DNA of 32,890 nucleotides. Source: Candidatus Krumholzibacteriia bacterium (lineage in GTDB: Bacteria > Krumholzibacteriota > Krumholzibacteriia > LZORAL124-64-63). Shown one piece after another: positions 14,418 to 22,762 of this stretch (position 1 is its first letter; every line of letters starts with the position of its first letter). The position numbers were made by a program, and so were the translations under genes. The notes beneath the pieces are model-generated. The model saw only the letters and a list, made by a program, of their open reading frames with translations, was not told the DNA's origin and did no database searches. The stretch spans positions 1-32,890 of the forward strand of contig JANTFX010000027.1 in NCBI GenBank assembly GCA_024763215.1, written 5' to 3'.

Positions 14418-17400
14418 CAGAACCTGCCTTCCCGCTGGTGGATGATCCGGTCCAGAGCGAGCCACAGCGCCGGCGGCAGATCCTGCCTGTCCTTCTCCTC
14501 GATGCGGCACACCCCGCGCAGGTCGCAGAACCTGCACGGCAGCATGGGCTTGGCCATGTTCCGGATCTCCTCGGACAGGACCGGGTACCGGGCTTCGGTA
14601 TCCGCGGCGGCCAGGGACATGTCGATCAGGCGCACCGACCCCCGGGCCAGCAGGGTCCGGCCGGCCGGGCTGCCGCCCTCCAGATGGGGCTTGGCCGGAG
14701 GGCCGGATCTTTCCTCGCCGATCTGGTAGTACGCGCCCTCGACGACCTGTACCCCGGTCAAGCCCGCCTCGACCGCCCCGCACTCGGTGGCCGCCGCGTA
14801 AAGGATGACCTGGAGCTCCTCCAACTCCTGAACCTTTCTGGGGGAGGGCACGGTGCCCGTCTTGTAATCCAGCACCGCCGCCTCCCGGGGATCGTCCCGG
14901 CGGATGTCCAGCCGGTCCAGGGTGCCCCGCAGCAGGATGTCCGCGGCCCTTGCGCCGGCTTCCTCCCAGCCGAGCGCAGGCTGCAGATCCTTGCCGTCCT
15001 CCACGTTCCCGCACAGTTCGTGCGTCCAGTCGATCAGACCTGCCAGCGGCAGCTTGAAGCGGCTTTCGAGCAGGTGGGGCCGCCACGCGCCCGCCCGCTC
15101 AAGCTCGGCGTCCACCACCGCGGGCATGGCCCGCCGGAAGGCGTCCAGCCACAGGCGGCGCACGGGCAATTCCTCGGCCCCGGGGGCGAACCTGGCGGCC
15201 GCGGCCCGGTCCAGGGCCGCCAGGGCGCCGTCGCGGTCGGTGCGGGCCAGGGCTTCGGCACCCCCGGAACCGGGGGTCAGGAAATCCTGCAACGCGCCGT
15301 GCACCAGGCTCCCGTAGTCCAGGCGGCTGAACTCCTTGCGCAGATCCTCCTCGCGCGCCAGGGCGAAGCGGCGCTCCAGCAGGAAGCGGTAGGGGCACTC
15401 GCGCCACATGCGCAGGGCCGACCAGCTCAGAAGCCGCTGGGGGCGGGACGGCACCAGGGCCCGGGTCGGTTCCGGATCCCGGTCGAAACGCTCCTGGGCC
15501 GCCATGACCTTGCCCGCTTCCGGTTCCCGCGGCCGCCAGCGGGGGATCGCCGCAGCCGGCGGGCCGGGGTCGCCCAGGACGTCCTGCCCCAGGGCCAGGG
15601 CCAGACGGGACACCAGGGGGCTGGGCAACAGCGGCTGGCCGACTTCCTCCCGGGGCCAGGTCACCGTGACCCGGCGTCCGTTGTGCAACAGCCTCAGGAA
15701 CAGCTCCGCCTCCAGACCCATGTGGTCTCGCCAGCCGGGCAGCCCCAGGCGCGCGGCCAGGCCGGGGGTCAACAGCAGCTGCCGCGGCGGGACCGAGGGG
15801 AAGACATCCTCCCGCAGGCCCGCCAGGATCAGGTGATCGTAACGCTCCAGGCGCGCCTCGATGAGGCCGGTGACCAGCACCGGCAGGTTCCGTGGCCGGT
15901 GCGGCGCCACCAGCTGCGACCCCAGCAGGCGGCCGACCGCCGCTGTGAACTCGGCCAGGGTCACCGGTTCCAGCAGATCGGAGTGATCCTCGATCATCTC
16001 CCACAGGCCGGACAGGGCCTGCTCGTCCTGCCGCGCCGACGGCCCCGCCGGAGGCCGGTTGCCCGTCAGCGCCCGCCAGCAGTGGCGCACGGCGGCGGTG
16101 TGGTCGGCCCAGGACGATTTCCCGGCCCCGGCATGGTCCAGCAACGGCGCGAAGGCCGCCACGACATGGCCCACGAAGGCCTCCATGCCCGGATCATCCT
16201 TCCCGAACAGATCCTTGACGACCTGATCCCGCTCCCGGGCCCGGCGGCCCAACCCCTCCAGGCCGGTCTGGGGCCCCTCGGCGCGGCGGAACATCCTTTC
16301 CAGGCGGAGGGTCCACAGTTCGTGGCTGCCCTGCCGCACCGGAACCTTCACGAAGGGATGGGTCAAGACCTCCAGCAGGGGCTCGGACCGCAGCCCGGTC
16401 AAAGCCGCCCGCAAGATGAACCGCGCCAGCAACCCGGCCGGCAACGTGCCCAGGGGGCTGCCCAGGGTGTTGTCCGCATCCAGGCCCGCCTCCTGCAGCA
16501 TGGCCAGGATCCGGGCCGCCAGGCGGGGATCGGGCGTGGCCACGGCCAGGGTGCCGGGGTCATCCCGGGCCTGATCCAGGTACCGTACAACCAGGTCCAC
16601 CACCCGGCGGGCTTCGGTCTCCGGGTCGGGGCAGGGCTCCAGAACGATGGGGGCGGTAGACACGGGATCGGGAACCAGAGCAGGGGCGGCAGGCCTGGTC
16701 GTCTCCTCGGGCGGCAGACAACCGGCCTCCCTCAGGTTTTTTTCCAGGCGTGCGGTGGGGCTGAATGGTCCTGTGCCCCGGACCGGATCCTCGCGACCCC
16801 AGGTGGCGCAGAAACTCCGGTCCAGGTCCGAGCCGGCCGCCGGCAAATAGACCTGGGCCCGGTCGCCGCCGGCCAGGGCCGCGCCCAGCAACAGGGCATG
16901 GGTCCGCGTCAGGACCCCGAAACCCGCGGCGCAGACCAGCGGGGCCGCCGCCGCAGGCGACCAGCGGCCATCCTCGCGGCGCGCCGCCAGTTCCACCAGG
17001 GCATCCGTACCGTCAGCGGGGATGGCCCGGCGGTACAGACCCCACGCTTCCCGGATCCGCTCCACATCCTTCAGGATCACCTCGGCGTCGGGGCCGCTCC
17101 CGGAGAGCTTCCCCTGGTTGTCCGCCCCCGCCCCGCGCAGCAGCAGCCCGTCCCGGCGTTCCAGACGCACCTGGTCGAAAAGATCGATGAACTCCGCGGC
17201 CAGTCCCGGCACGCTGGCCGGGTACTCGTGCAACCAGGGCCGAGCCGCCAGCAGGGGGGCCAGGATCAGCGGGCGGATCTCAGGCGCCGGCAGCTCATCC
17301 TGCCCCACCCCTGCCTCGAGCATGGCCCCGGCGATCCATTGTTTCAGGGTCATGATCCGGGGCAGCAGCAGCGCCGCCCCCTCCGCCTCATCCAGCAGCA

Positions 17401-17548
17401 CCTGTTCCAGGGTGGAGCAGGCGCGGCTGGACGGCAGCAGGACCAGACAATCCGGCAGTTCGTCCGCCTGGAAATTTTCCAGCAGATCCCGGGCCACGCG
17501 CCGCAGCAGAAACTCGCCCACCGGTACTTTCACTGCGGAAATCTTCAA
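14417..17548 (-). CDS. addB: AddB/RexB-like nuclease subunit with Fe-S cysteines
   Basis: This protein of about 1043 residues partners AddA in recombinational repair. The C-terminal nuclease domain has SWSALRMWRECPYRFLLERR (first Fe-S Cys), GTLDRLDI, VLDYKTGTV and CRFCDLRGVC (three more Cys). This is the 4Fe-4S-stapled PD-(D/E)XK layout of AddB and Cas4. The N-terminal region resembles the helicase fold (CLVLLPSSRACSTLEQVLL) but I see no GxxGxGKT Walker A, so any helicase half looks inactive. The TTG start at 17548 is chosen for a GGAG 7 bases upstream; in-frame alternatives are GTG about 10 codons inside or a start up to 17647. It overlaps addA by one base (TGATG). The family is clear; the exact start is not. 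Confidence 0.85.
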   Translation of the reverse strand: MKISAVKVPVGEFLLRRVARDLLENFQADELPDCLVLLPSSRACSTLEQVLLDEAEGAALLLPRIMTLKQWIAGAMLEAGVGQDELPAPEIRPLILAPLLAARPWLHEYPASVPGLAAEFIDLFDQVRLERRDGLLLRGAGADNQGKLSGSGPDAEVILKDVERIREAWGLYRRAIPADGTDALVELAARREDGRWSPAAAAPLVCAAGFGVLTRTHALLLGAALAGGDRAQVYLPAAGSDLDRSFCATWGREDPVRGTGPFSPTARLEKNLREAGCLPPEETTRPAAPALVPDPVSTAPIVLEPCPDPETEARRVVDLVVRYLDQARDDPGTLAVATPDPRLAARILAMLQEAGLDADNTLGSPLGTLPAGLLARFILRAALTGLRSEPLLEVLTHPFVKVPVRQGSHELWTLRLERMFRRAEGPQTGLEGLGRRARERDQVVKDLFGKDDPGMEAFVGHVVAAFAPLLDHAGAGKSSWADHTAAVRHCWRALTGNRPPAGPSARQDEQALSGLWEMIEDHSDLLEPVTLAEFTAAVGRLLGSQLVAPHRPRNLPVLVTGLIEARLERYDHLILAGLREDVFPSVPPRQLLLTPGLAARLGLPGWRDHMGLEAELFLRLLHNGRRVTVTWPREEVGQPLLPSPLVSRLALALGQDVLGDPGPPAAAIPRWRPREPEAGKVMAAQERFDRDPEPTRALVPSRPQRLLSWSALRMWRECPYRFLLERRFALAREEDLRKEFSRLDYGSLVHGALQDFLTPGSGGAEALARTDRDGALAALDRAAAARFAPGAEELPVRRLWLDAFRRAMPAVVDAELERAGAWRPHLLESRFKLPLAGLIDWTHELCGNVEDGKDLQPALGWEEAGARAADILLRGTLDRLDIRRDDPREAAVLDYKTGTVPSPRKVQELEELQVILYAAATECGAVEAGLTGVQVVEGAYYQIGEERSGPPAKPHLEGGSPAGRTLLARGSVRLIDMSLAAADTEARYPVLSEEIRNMAKPMLPCRFCDLRGVCRIEEKDRQDLPPALWLALDRIIHQREGRF

Positions 17549-17664
17549 GCCAACGCTCCGTCGCTTACCAGCCCCTGGTTCCGTCAACAGCCCGGCCTGG
17601 ATCGTAACACGCCCCGGCCATGGCGCAAGCCCCGCACCCGCGCCCACAAGGAGGAAGAAATTTC

Positions 17665-17730
17665 ATGGGATTTACTCCCGGGAATGACTATGTTCCGCCC
17701 AGGCCCGGCCCGAAAAATGCGCTCAAATGA
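17665..17730 (+). CDS. Possible 21-residue leader peptide upstream of hemC
   Basis: ATG 17665 follows a near-perfect ribosome site, AAGGAGG (17648-17654), and reads to TGA 17728-17730. The peptide, beginning MGFTPGNDY and continuing VPPRPGPKNALK, is proline-rich and has the PPRPGP run that can slow ribosomes. It lies 69 bases before the GTG of hemC in the addB-hemC divergent gap. The strong ribosome site is the main evidence. The peptide has no recognisable family and might be fortuitous. Confidence 0.35.
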   Translation: MGFTPGNDYVPPRPGPKNALK

Positions 17731-17766
17731 CGTCTCGGTGACAATTGGGGCCGTTTCTCAACATAG

Positions 17767-17782
17767 GGTTATTTTTTTAACC
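17767..17782. promoter_or_regulatory. Short inverted repeat upstream of hemC
   Basis: GGTTA (17767-17771) and TAACC (17778-17782) form a perfect 5-bp inverted repeat around six T residues, ending 17 bases before the hemC start. It could be an operator half-site pair or part of the promoter/5' leader. No known regulator motif is recognised. Confidence 0.25.
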
Positions 17783-17799
17783 TGAACCAAGGACAAGCC

Positions 17800-18741
17800 G
17801 TGAACCCTGCTTCCCCCTCTTCTGCGCCTGTTTTTCGTCTGGGCACCCGCGGCAGCAAGCTGGCCCTGTGGCAGGCCCACACCATCGCCGGCATGCTGAA
17901 GGATCTGGCTATCGAGACCGAGATCACGGTCATCAAGACCACCGGCGACCGCATCGACGACGTGCCGTTTTCCAAGCTCGAGGGCAAGGGTTTCTTCACC
18001 AAGGAGCTCGAGGAGGCTCAGCTTTCGGGGCGCGTGGATTTCGCCGTGCACTCCCTAAAGGACCTGTCCACCGAGATGCCCCCGGGCCTGGTGCTGTGCG
18101 CCATGGTCGGTCGCGAGGATCCTCGCGAGATGCTGCTGGCTTTGCCCGCCGCGGTGGATGAACAACGGCTCCAGGCCGGCGATCCCCTGCCGCTGAAGGC
18201 CGGGGCGAAGATCGGCACCAGCGCCGCCCGCAGGCAGGCCCAGATCAAGGGTCTGCGGCCGGATCTGGAACTGGCCGACCTACGCGGCAACGTGCCCACG
18301 CGCGTGAACCGCCTGCGCGAAGGCCGCTACGACGCCATCATGCTGGCCCGCGCGGGGCTCGTGCGCCTGGGGATCGACCTGACGGACCTGTTCGCCCTGC
18401 CCCTGGCCACGGCGGTCTTCGTGCCCGCGCCGGCCCAGGGCATGCTGGGCATCCAGTGCCGCGACGAGGACCCCTACCGCCGTGAACTGGCCCGCCTGCA
18501 CTGCGCCGAGGCCGCCAGGGCGGTGGCCGTGGAGCGCGAGCTGCTGCTGCGCCTGGAGGGCGGTTGCCAGATCCCCTTCGGCGCCCACGTCATGCCCCTG
18601 GAGGATCGCTGGCACCTGGAGGCCTTCCTGGCCGCGGACGTGGATGACGCCGACCCCCTGCGCCTGACCCTCGATGCCGGGGACCCGGACTCGTTGCTGG
18701 ATGAAGCCTGGGCCGCCATCCGGGCCCACCGGGGAGCCTGA
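17800..18741 (+). CDS. hemC: Hydroxymethylbilane synthase (porphobilinogen deaminase)
   Basis: The enzyme joins four porphobilinogen molecules into hydroxymethylbilane. The 313-residue length is typical. Visible marks are FRLGTRGSKLALWQA at the N-terminus, VDFAVHSLKDL with catalytic D80 or D88, IGTSAARRQAQ, LRGNVPTRVNRL and LEGGCQIPFGAH, whose C256 carries the dipyrromethane cofactor. The GTG start at 17800 is supported by CAAGGA 6 bases upstream. It is the first gene of the ten-gene heme operon; hemD begins 4 bases after its stop. Expression probably starts in the addB-hemC gap, which also holds a possible leader peptide. Confidence 0.96.
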   Translation: MNPASPSSAPVFRLGTRGSKLALWQAHTIAGMLKDLAIETEITVIKTTGDRIDDVPFSKLEGKGFFTKELEEAQLSGRVDFAVHSLKDLSTEMPPGLVLCAMVGREDPREMLLALPAAVDEQRLQAGDPLPLKAGAKIGTSAARRQAQIKGLRPDLELADLRGNVPTRVNRLREGRYDAIMLARAGLVRLGIDLTDLFALPLATAVFVPAPAQGMLGIQCRDEDPYRRELARLHCAEAARAVAVERELLLRLEGGCQIPFGAHVMPLEDRWHLEAFLAADVDDADPLRLTLDAGDPDSLLDEAWAAIRAHRGA

Positions 18742-18745
18742 GGCC

Positions 18746-19471
18746 ATGGCCGCAGCTTCCCGCATCGTCCTGACCCGCCAGCGCGAACGCAACCGCGAGT
18801 GGGCCCTCGCCCTGCACCTGGCGGACATCCCCGTGCTGGAGCTGCCATTGATCCGCTTCGCATCCCTGCCTCCTGCGGACGATATCCGGGAGCGGACCTG
18901 GGACTGGATCCTGTTCACATCGCCCCAGGCGGTGGCGGCCTTCGAGGAGGCGAAGCTGGAGCGGGGTCCGGCCCGTGTTGGCGCCCTGGGTTCAGGCACC
19001 GCCGCGGCTCTGGCCACCGCCGGCATGCCCGTGGATTTCGACCCCGGCTGCCGTGACGGCGCCGAGTTCGCGGCCGCCTTCGCGGCCCGGGTCAAGACCC
19101 CGGTTGCCGTGCTGTGGCCCGGCCCCCTGCGGCGCATGCAGGAGCCCCTGGTTATACTGGAACAGGCGGGGCATCAGGTGACCGAGCTCGCCCTGTACCG
19201 CACGGTGCCCGTGCCCCCTGGTGAGTTGCCGGCCGACCCCTGGCAGCCCGGAGATATCGTGTTTTTCTGCAGCCCCTCGACGGTGCGGGCCTTCTGCGCC
19301 GCCTGGGACGTGAGGCCGCCGTGTGTGGCCATCGGGGAGACCACGGCCACGGCCGCCCGCGCCGCAGGCTTTGCCCCCCGTGTTGCCGCCGCGCCCGATC
19401 TGCCCAGCATGGTCCGGGCCGCCGGCCTGGACCCCGAACCCATCACCCCCAGCCCGGAGAATCCGTCATGA
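18746..19471 (+). CDS. hemD: Uroporphyrinogen-III synthase
   Basis: The enzyme cyclises hydroxymethylbilane with inversion of ring D to give uroporphyrinogen III. The protein has 241 residues from ATG 18746 (MAAASRIVLTRQRERN). The family has low sequence conservation, but the expected elements are present: N-terminal VLTRQ, WDWILFTSPQAVAAF, and the central LALYRTVPVP followed by IVFFCSPSTVRAF and VAIGETTATAARAAGF. The position between hemC and hemB strongly supports the call. The stop overlaps the hemB start as ATGA (19468-19471). Confidence 0.93.
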   Translation: MAAASRIVLTRQRERNREWALALHLADIPVLELPLIRFASLPPADDIRERTWDWILFTSPQAVAAFEEAKLERGPARVGALGSGTAAALATAGMPVDFDPGCRDGAEFAAAFAARVKTPVAVLWPGPLRRMQEPLVILEQAGHQVTELALYRTVPVPPGELPADPWQPGDIVFFCSPSTVRAFCAAWDVRPPCVAIGETTATAARAAGFAPRVAAAPDLPSMVRAAGLDPEPITPSPENPS

Positions 19472-20445
19472 ACCTGCTGGACCGTCCGCGGCGCCTGCGC
19501 GCCACCCCCGTTCTGCGCGAGATGTGCGCCGAGACCCAGGTGCGCGCCGACCATCTGATCACGCCCCACTTCGTGGTGCCCGGCAAGGGGATCCGCGAGG
19601 AGATCCCGAGCATGCCGGGGATCCACCACGTGTCGGTGGACAAGCTGATCCCCGAGATCGAGGCCGACCTCGAGCTGGGCCTGAGCTCGCACCTGCTGTT
19701 CGGGGTGCCCGAGCACAAGGACGAGCACGGCGACAGCGCCCTGGACGACCACGGCGCGGTGCAGGAATCCCTGCGGGCCATGAAGAAACGCTTCGGCAAC
19801 GACATCATCGCCATCACCGACGTGTGCCTGTGCGCCTACACCAGCCACGGCCACTGCGGCTTCCTGGAGGACGGCGTGGTGGTCAACGACCCCAGCGTCG
19901 AGCAGCTGGCCCGCATGGCCCTCTCGCACGCCGAGGCGGGCGCGGACATGGTCAGCCCCAGCGACATGATGGACGGCCGCGTGGGCGCCATCCGCGAACA
20001 GCTGGACGAGCACGGGTTCGTCAACACCAGCATCCTGGCCTACAGCGCCAAGTACGCCAGCGCCTACTACGGGCCCTTCCGCGACGCCTGCGACAGCGCC
20101 CCCCAGGGCGACCGCAAGAGCTACCAGATGGATCCGCGCAACGGCCGCGAGGCGATCCTGGAAGTGCTGCTGGATTTGCAGGAGGGCGCGGACATGGTCA
20201 TGGTCAAGCCCGCCCTGGCCTACCTGGACATCGTGCGGCGGGTGCGCGAGGAAGTGTTGTGCCCGGTGGTCTGCTACAACGTCAGCGGGGAGTTCTCCAT
20301 GGTCAAGGCCGCGGCGAAGGCCGGCCTGGTGGACGAGGCCGCCATCGTGCGCGAGAACCTGCTGGCCATGCGGCGCGCCGGCAGCGACCTGATCATCACC
20401 TACCACGGGCGCGACGCCCTCGAGCAAGGATGGATCGACCGATGA
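19468..20445 (+). CDS. hemB: Delta-aminolevulinic acid dehydratase (porphobilinogen synthase)
   Basis: The enzyme condenses two 5-aminolevulinate molecules into porphobilinogen. The protein has 325 residues from ATG 19468 (MNLLDRPRRLRATPVLRE). The Schiff-base lysines are K195 (YSAKYAS) and K247 (VMVKPALAYLD). C120, C122 and C130 in DVCLCAYTSHGHCG form the cysteine-rich Zn site, so this is the Zn-dependent rather than the Mg/Asp-rich type. The C-terminal VSGEFSMVKAAAKAG is also conserved. It is coupled to hemD and hemL by ATGA overlaps on both sides. Confidence 0.97.
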   Translation: MNLLDRPRRLRATPVLREMCAETQVRADHLITPHFVVPGKGIREEIPSMPGIHHVSVDKLIPEIEADLELGLSSHLLFGVPEHKDEHGDSALDDHGAVQESLRAMKKRFGNDIIAITDVCLCAYTSHGHCGFLEDGVVVNDPSVEQLARMALSHAEAGADMVSPSDMMDGRVGAIREQLDEHGFVNTSILAYSAKYASAYYGPFRDACDSAPQGDRKSYQMDPRNGREAILEVLLDLQEGADMVMVKPALAYLDIVRRVREEVLCPVVCYNVSGEFSMVKAAAKAGLVDEAAIVRENLLAMRRAGSDLIITYHGRDALEQGWIDR

Positions 20446-21719
20446 GCAACGCCTCCTGGTGGGAACGGGCCGTCAAGGTCCTGCCCGGCGGGGTCAACTC
20501 CCCCGTGCGCTCGTTCAAGTCGGTGCCGGGCGACCCGCTGTTCTTCCACAGCGCCGCCGGCAGCCGTTTCACCGACGAGGACGGCAGCAGCTACATCGAC
20601 TGGTGCCAGAGCTGGGGCCCGTTGATCCTGGGCCACGCCGATCCGGACGTGCACGCCGCGGCCGCCGAAGCCATGGCCGAGGGCGCCAGCTTCGGCGCGC
20701 CGAGCCGGCGCGAGGTGCTGCTCGCCGAGGCCTTCCTGGAACGTGTGCCCCACTTCGAACAGGTGCGGTTCGTCAGCAGCGGCACCGAGGCCGTCATGAG
20801 CGCCATCCGCCTGGCGCGCGGATTCACCGGCCGCGACATCATCGTCAAGTTCGCCGGCTGCTACCACGGCCATGCCGATCATCTGCTGGTCGAGGCCGGC
20901 AGCGGCCTGGCCACGTTCGGCACCCCCAGCAGCAGCGGCGTGCCCGCCGGGTTCACGGCCACCACCGCCGTGCTGCCCCTGGACGACGAGTCCGCCCTGG
21001 AGGCTTTCTTCGGCGCACACGGCGACCAGGTCGCCGCGGTGATCATCGAGCCGTTTCCGGCCAACGCCGGTCTTTTGATCCAGCGGTCGGAGTTCCTGCA
21101 GACCTGCCGCGACCTGACGCGCAAGCACGGAGCCCTGTTGATCTTCGACGAGGTCATCACCGGCTTCCGCGTCGCAGCCGGCGGCGCGGCCGGGATCCTG
21201 GGCATCACCCCGGACATGGGCACCTACGGCAAGATCATCGGCGGTGGGTTCCCCGTGGGGGCCTACGCGGCCAGCGCCGAGATCATGGCCCGCATCTCGC
21301 CTCAGGGGCCGGTCTACCAGGCCGGCACCCTCAGCGGCAACCCCGTGGCCATGGCCGCCGGTCTGGCCACCCTGGAGAAGACCGGCCGGCCCGGCTTCTA
21401 CGAGGAACTCGAACGCAAGGGCGCCCTGCTGGAGGACGGGCTCCGCCAGGCGGCCGCCGACGCGGGCGTCACCGCCACGGTGGCCCGCCAGGGCTCCCTG
21501 TTCTGGACCGTGTTCCAGGACACCGCCCCGCGCAGCTTCGCGGCCATCGACCCGGCGGGCATGGATACCTACGGCCGTCTGCACCGCGGCCTGATCGAAC
21601 GCGGCGTGTACCTGGCCCCCTCGGGCTGGGAGGTGGGCTTCGTGAGCGCCGCCCACACCGACGAGGACATCGCCGCCACCGTGGCCGCCGTGGCCGACAC
21701 CTTCAAGTCCTGGAGCTGA
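20442..21719 (+). CDS. hemL: Glutamate-1-semialdehyde 2,1-aminomutase
   Basis: This PLP enzyme turns glutamate-1-semialdehyde into 5-aminolevulinate, the second step of the C5 route begun by HemA. The protein has 425 residues from ATG 20442. Marks are LPGGVNSPVRSF at the N-terminus, SSGTEAVMSAIRLAR, KFAGCYHGHAD, FDEVITGFRVA with D236, and TYGKIIGGGFPVGAY with PLP lysine K264. The presence of HemL and HemA, with no ALA synthase seen, shows that ALA comes from glutamyl-tRNA. The start overlaps the hemB stop; hemE begins 5 bases after its stop. Confidence 0.97.
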   Translation: MSNASWWERAVKVLPGGVNSPVRSFKSVPGDPLFFHSAAGSRFTDEDGSSYIDWCQSWGPLILGHADPDVHAAAAEAMAEGASFGAPSRREVLLAEAFLERVPHFEQVRFVSSGTEAVMSAIRLARGFTGRDIIVKFAGCYHGHADHLLVEAGSGLATFGTPSSSGVPAGFTATTAVLPLDDESALEAFFGAHGDQVAAVIIEPFPANAGLLIQRSEFLQTCRDLTRKHGALLIFDEVITGFRVAAGGAAGILGITPDMGTYGKIIGGGFPVGAYAASAEIMARISPQGPVYQAGTLSGNPVAMAAGLATLEKTGRPGFYEELERKGALLEDGLRQAAADAGVTATVARQGSLFWTVFQDTAPRSFAAIDPAGMDTYGRLHRGLIERGVYLAPSGWEVGFVSAAHTDEDIAATVAAVADTFKSWS

Positions 21720-21724
21720 ACGAC

Positions 21725-22759
21725 ATGAGTGACCTGCAGCAGTGCCTGTTCCTGAAAACCCTGCGCGGCGAGCCCGTGCCCCGGCCACCCATCTGGATCA
21801 TGCGCCAGGCCGGGCGCTTCCTGCCCGAGTACCGCAAGGTGCGCGAGGGCATCTCCTTCATCGATCTGTGCCGCACGCCCGAGGCGGCCTGCGAGGTCAC
21901 CCTGCAGCCGATCAGGCGGTTCGGTTTCGATGCGGCCATCATGTTCAGCGACATCCTGACACCCCTGGAGCCCATGGGCGCCGGTTTCACCTTCGGCCAG
22001 GGCGGCCCCAAGCTGGACCATCCCCTGCGCGACGAGAAGGACATCAGGGCGCTGCGCACCTACCCCTCGCGTGAAGGGGTGGGTTTCGTCGCCGAGGCCA
22101 TCGGGTTGATGAAGCGCGAGCTGGGCGACAAGACGCCCCTGATCGGGTTCGCCGGCTCGCCGTTCACCCTGGCCACCTACCTGGTCGAGGGCGGTGGCTC
22201 GAAGAACTACGAGCACCTCAAGACCATGCTCTACACCCGGCCCGAGCTGTTACAGGAACTGCTGGACAAGCTCGCCGAGCAGATCCTCGACTACCTGCGC
22301 ATGCAGGTGGAAGCGGGGGTGGATGCGGTCCAGCTCTTCGACACCTGGGGCGGCATCCTGCACCCGCAGGACTACGCCGAGCTGGTCCTGCCGGTGGTCC
22401 GTCGCATCATGGACGGCCTGAAGGATACCGGTGTGCCGCGCATCTATTTCCTCAAGGGCAGCGCGCCGTACAACCACCTGCTGCAGGACCTGGACGTCGA
22501 ATGCTGCGGCATCGACTGGACCCAGGATCTTTCAAGGGCCATCGACGAGCTGCCGGGCAAGGCTGTCCAGGGCAACCTGGACCCTTTGTGCCTGTTCGGC
22601 AGCGCGGAGCAGATCCGCCGCCGCGCCACCGAGATCTGCCGGCTGGGAGCCGCCGCGCCCGGCCATGTCTTCAACCTGGGGCACGGCATTCTGCCCCCCA
22701 CGCCCATCGACAACGTCCAGACCCTGGTCGAGACCGTCCAGGGCTTCACGAAGGAATAA
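21725..22759 (+). CDS. hemE: Uroporphyrinogen decarboxylase
   Basis: The enzyme removes four acetate carboxyls from uroporphyrinogen III to give coproporphyrinogen III. The 344-residue length is standard. Conserved substrate-binding segments are PIWIMRQAGRFLPEYR (the RQAGR arginines), MFSDILTPLEPMG (catalytic Asp), GFAGSPFTLATYLVEGGGSK, QLFDTWGGIL, GNLDPLCLF and FNLGHGILPPTP. No cofactor is needed. It starts at ATG 21725, 5 bases after hemL; hemN begins 3 bases downstream. Confidence 0.97.
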   Translation: MSDLQQCLFLKTLRGEPVPRPPIWIMRQAGRFLPEYRKVREGISFIDLCRTPEAACEVTLQPIRRFGFDAAIMFSDILTPLEPMGAGFTFGQGGPKLDHPLRDEKDIRALRTYPSREGVGFVAEAIGLMKRELGDKTPLIGFAGSPFTLATYLVEGGGSKNYEHLKTMLYTRPELLQELLDKLAEQILDYLRMQVEAGVDAVQLFDTWGGILHPQDYAELVLPVVRRIMDGLKDTGVPRIYFLKGSAPYNHLLQDLDVECCGIDWTQDLSRAIDELPGKAVQGNLDPLCLFGSAEQIRRRATEICRLGAAAPGHVFNLGHGILPPTPIDNVQTLVETVQGFTKE

Positions 22760-22762
22760 GCC

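Noticed and set aside
11826-17785. Very long plus-strand ORFs opposite addA and addB
   Set aside because: They mirror the real minus-strand genes, have Arg/Gly/Gln-rich low-complexity translation and no recognisable motif.
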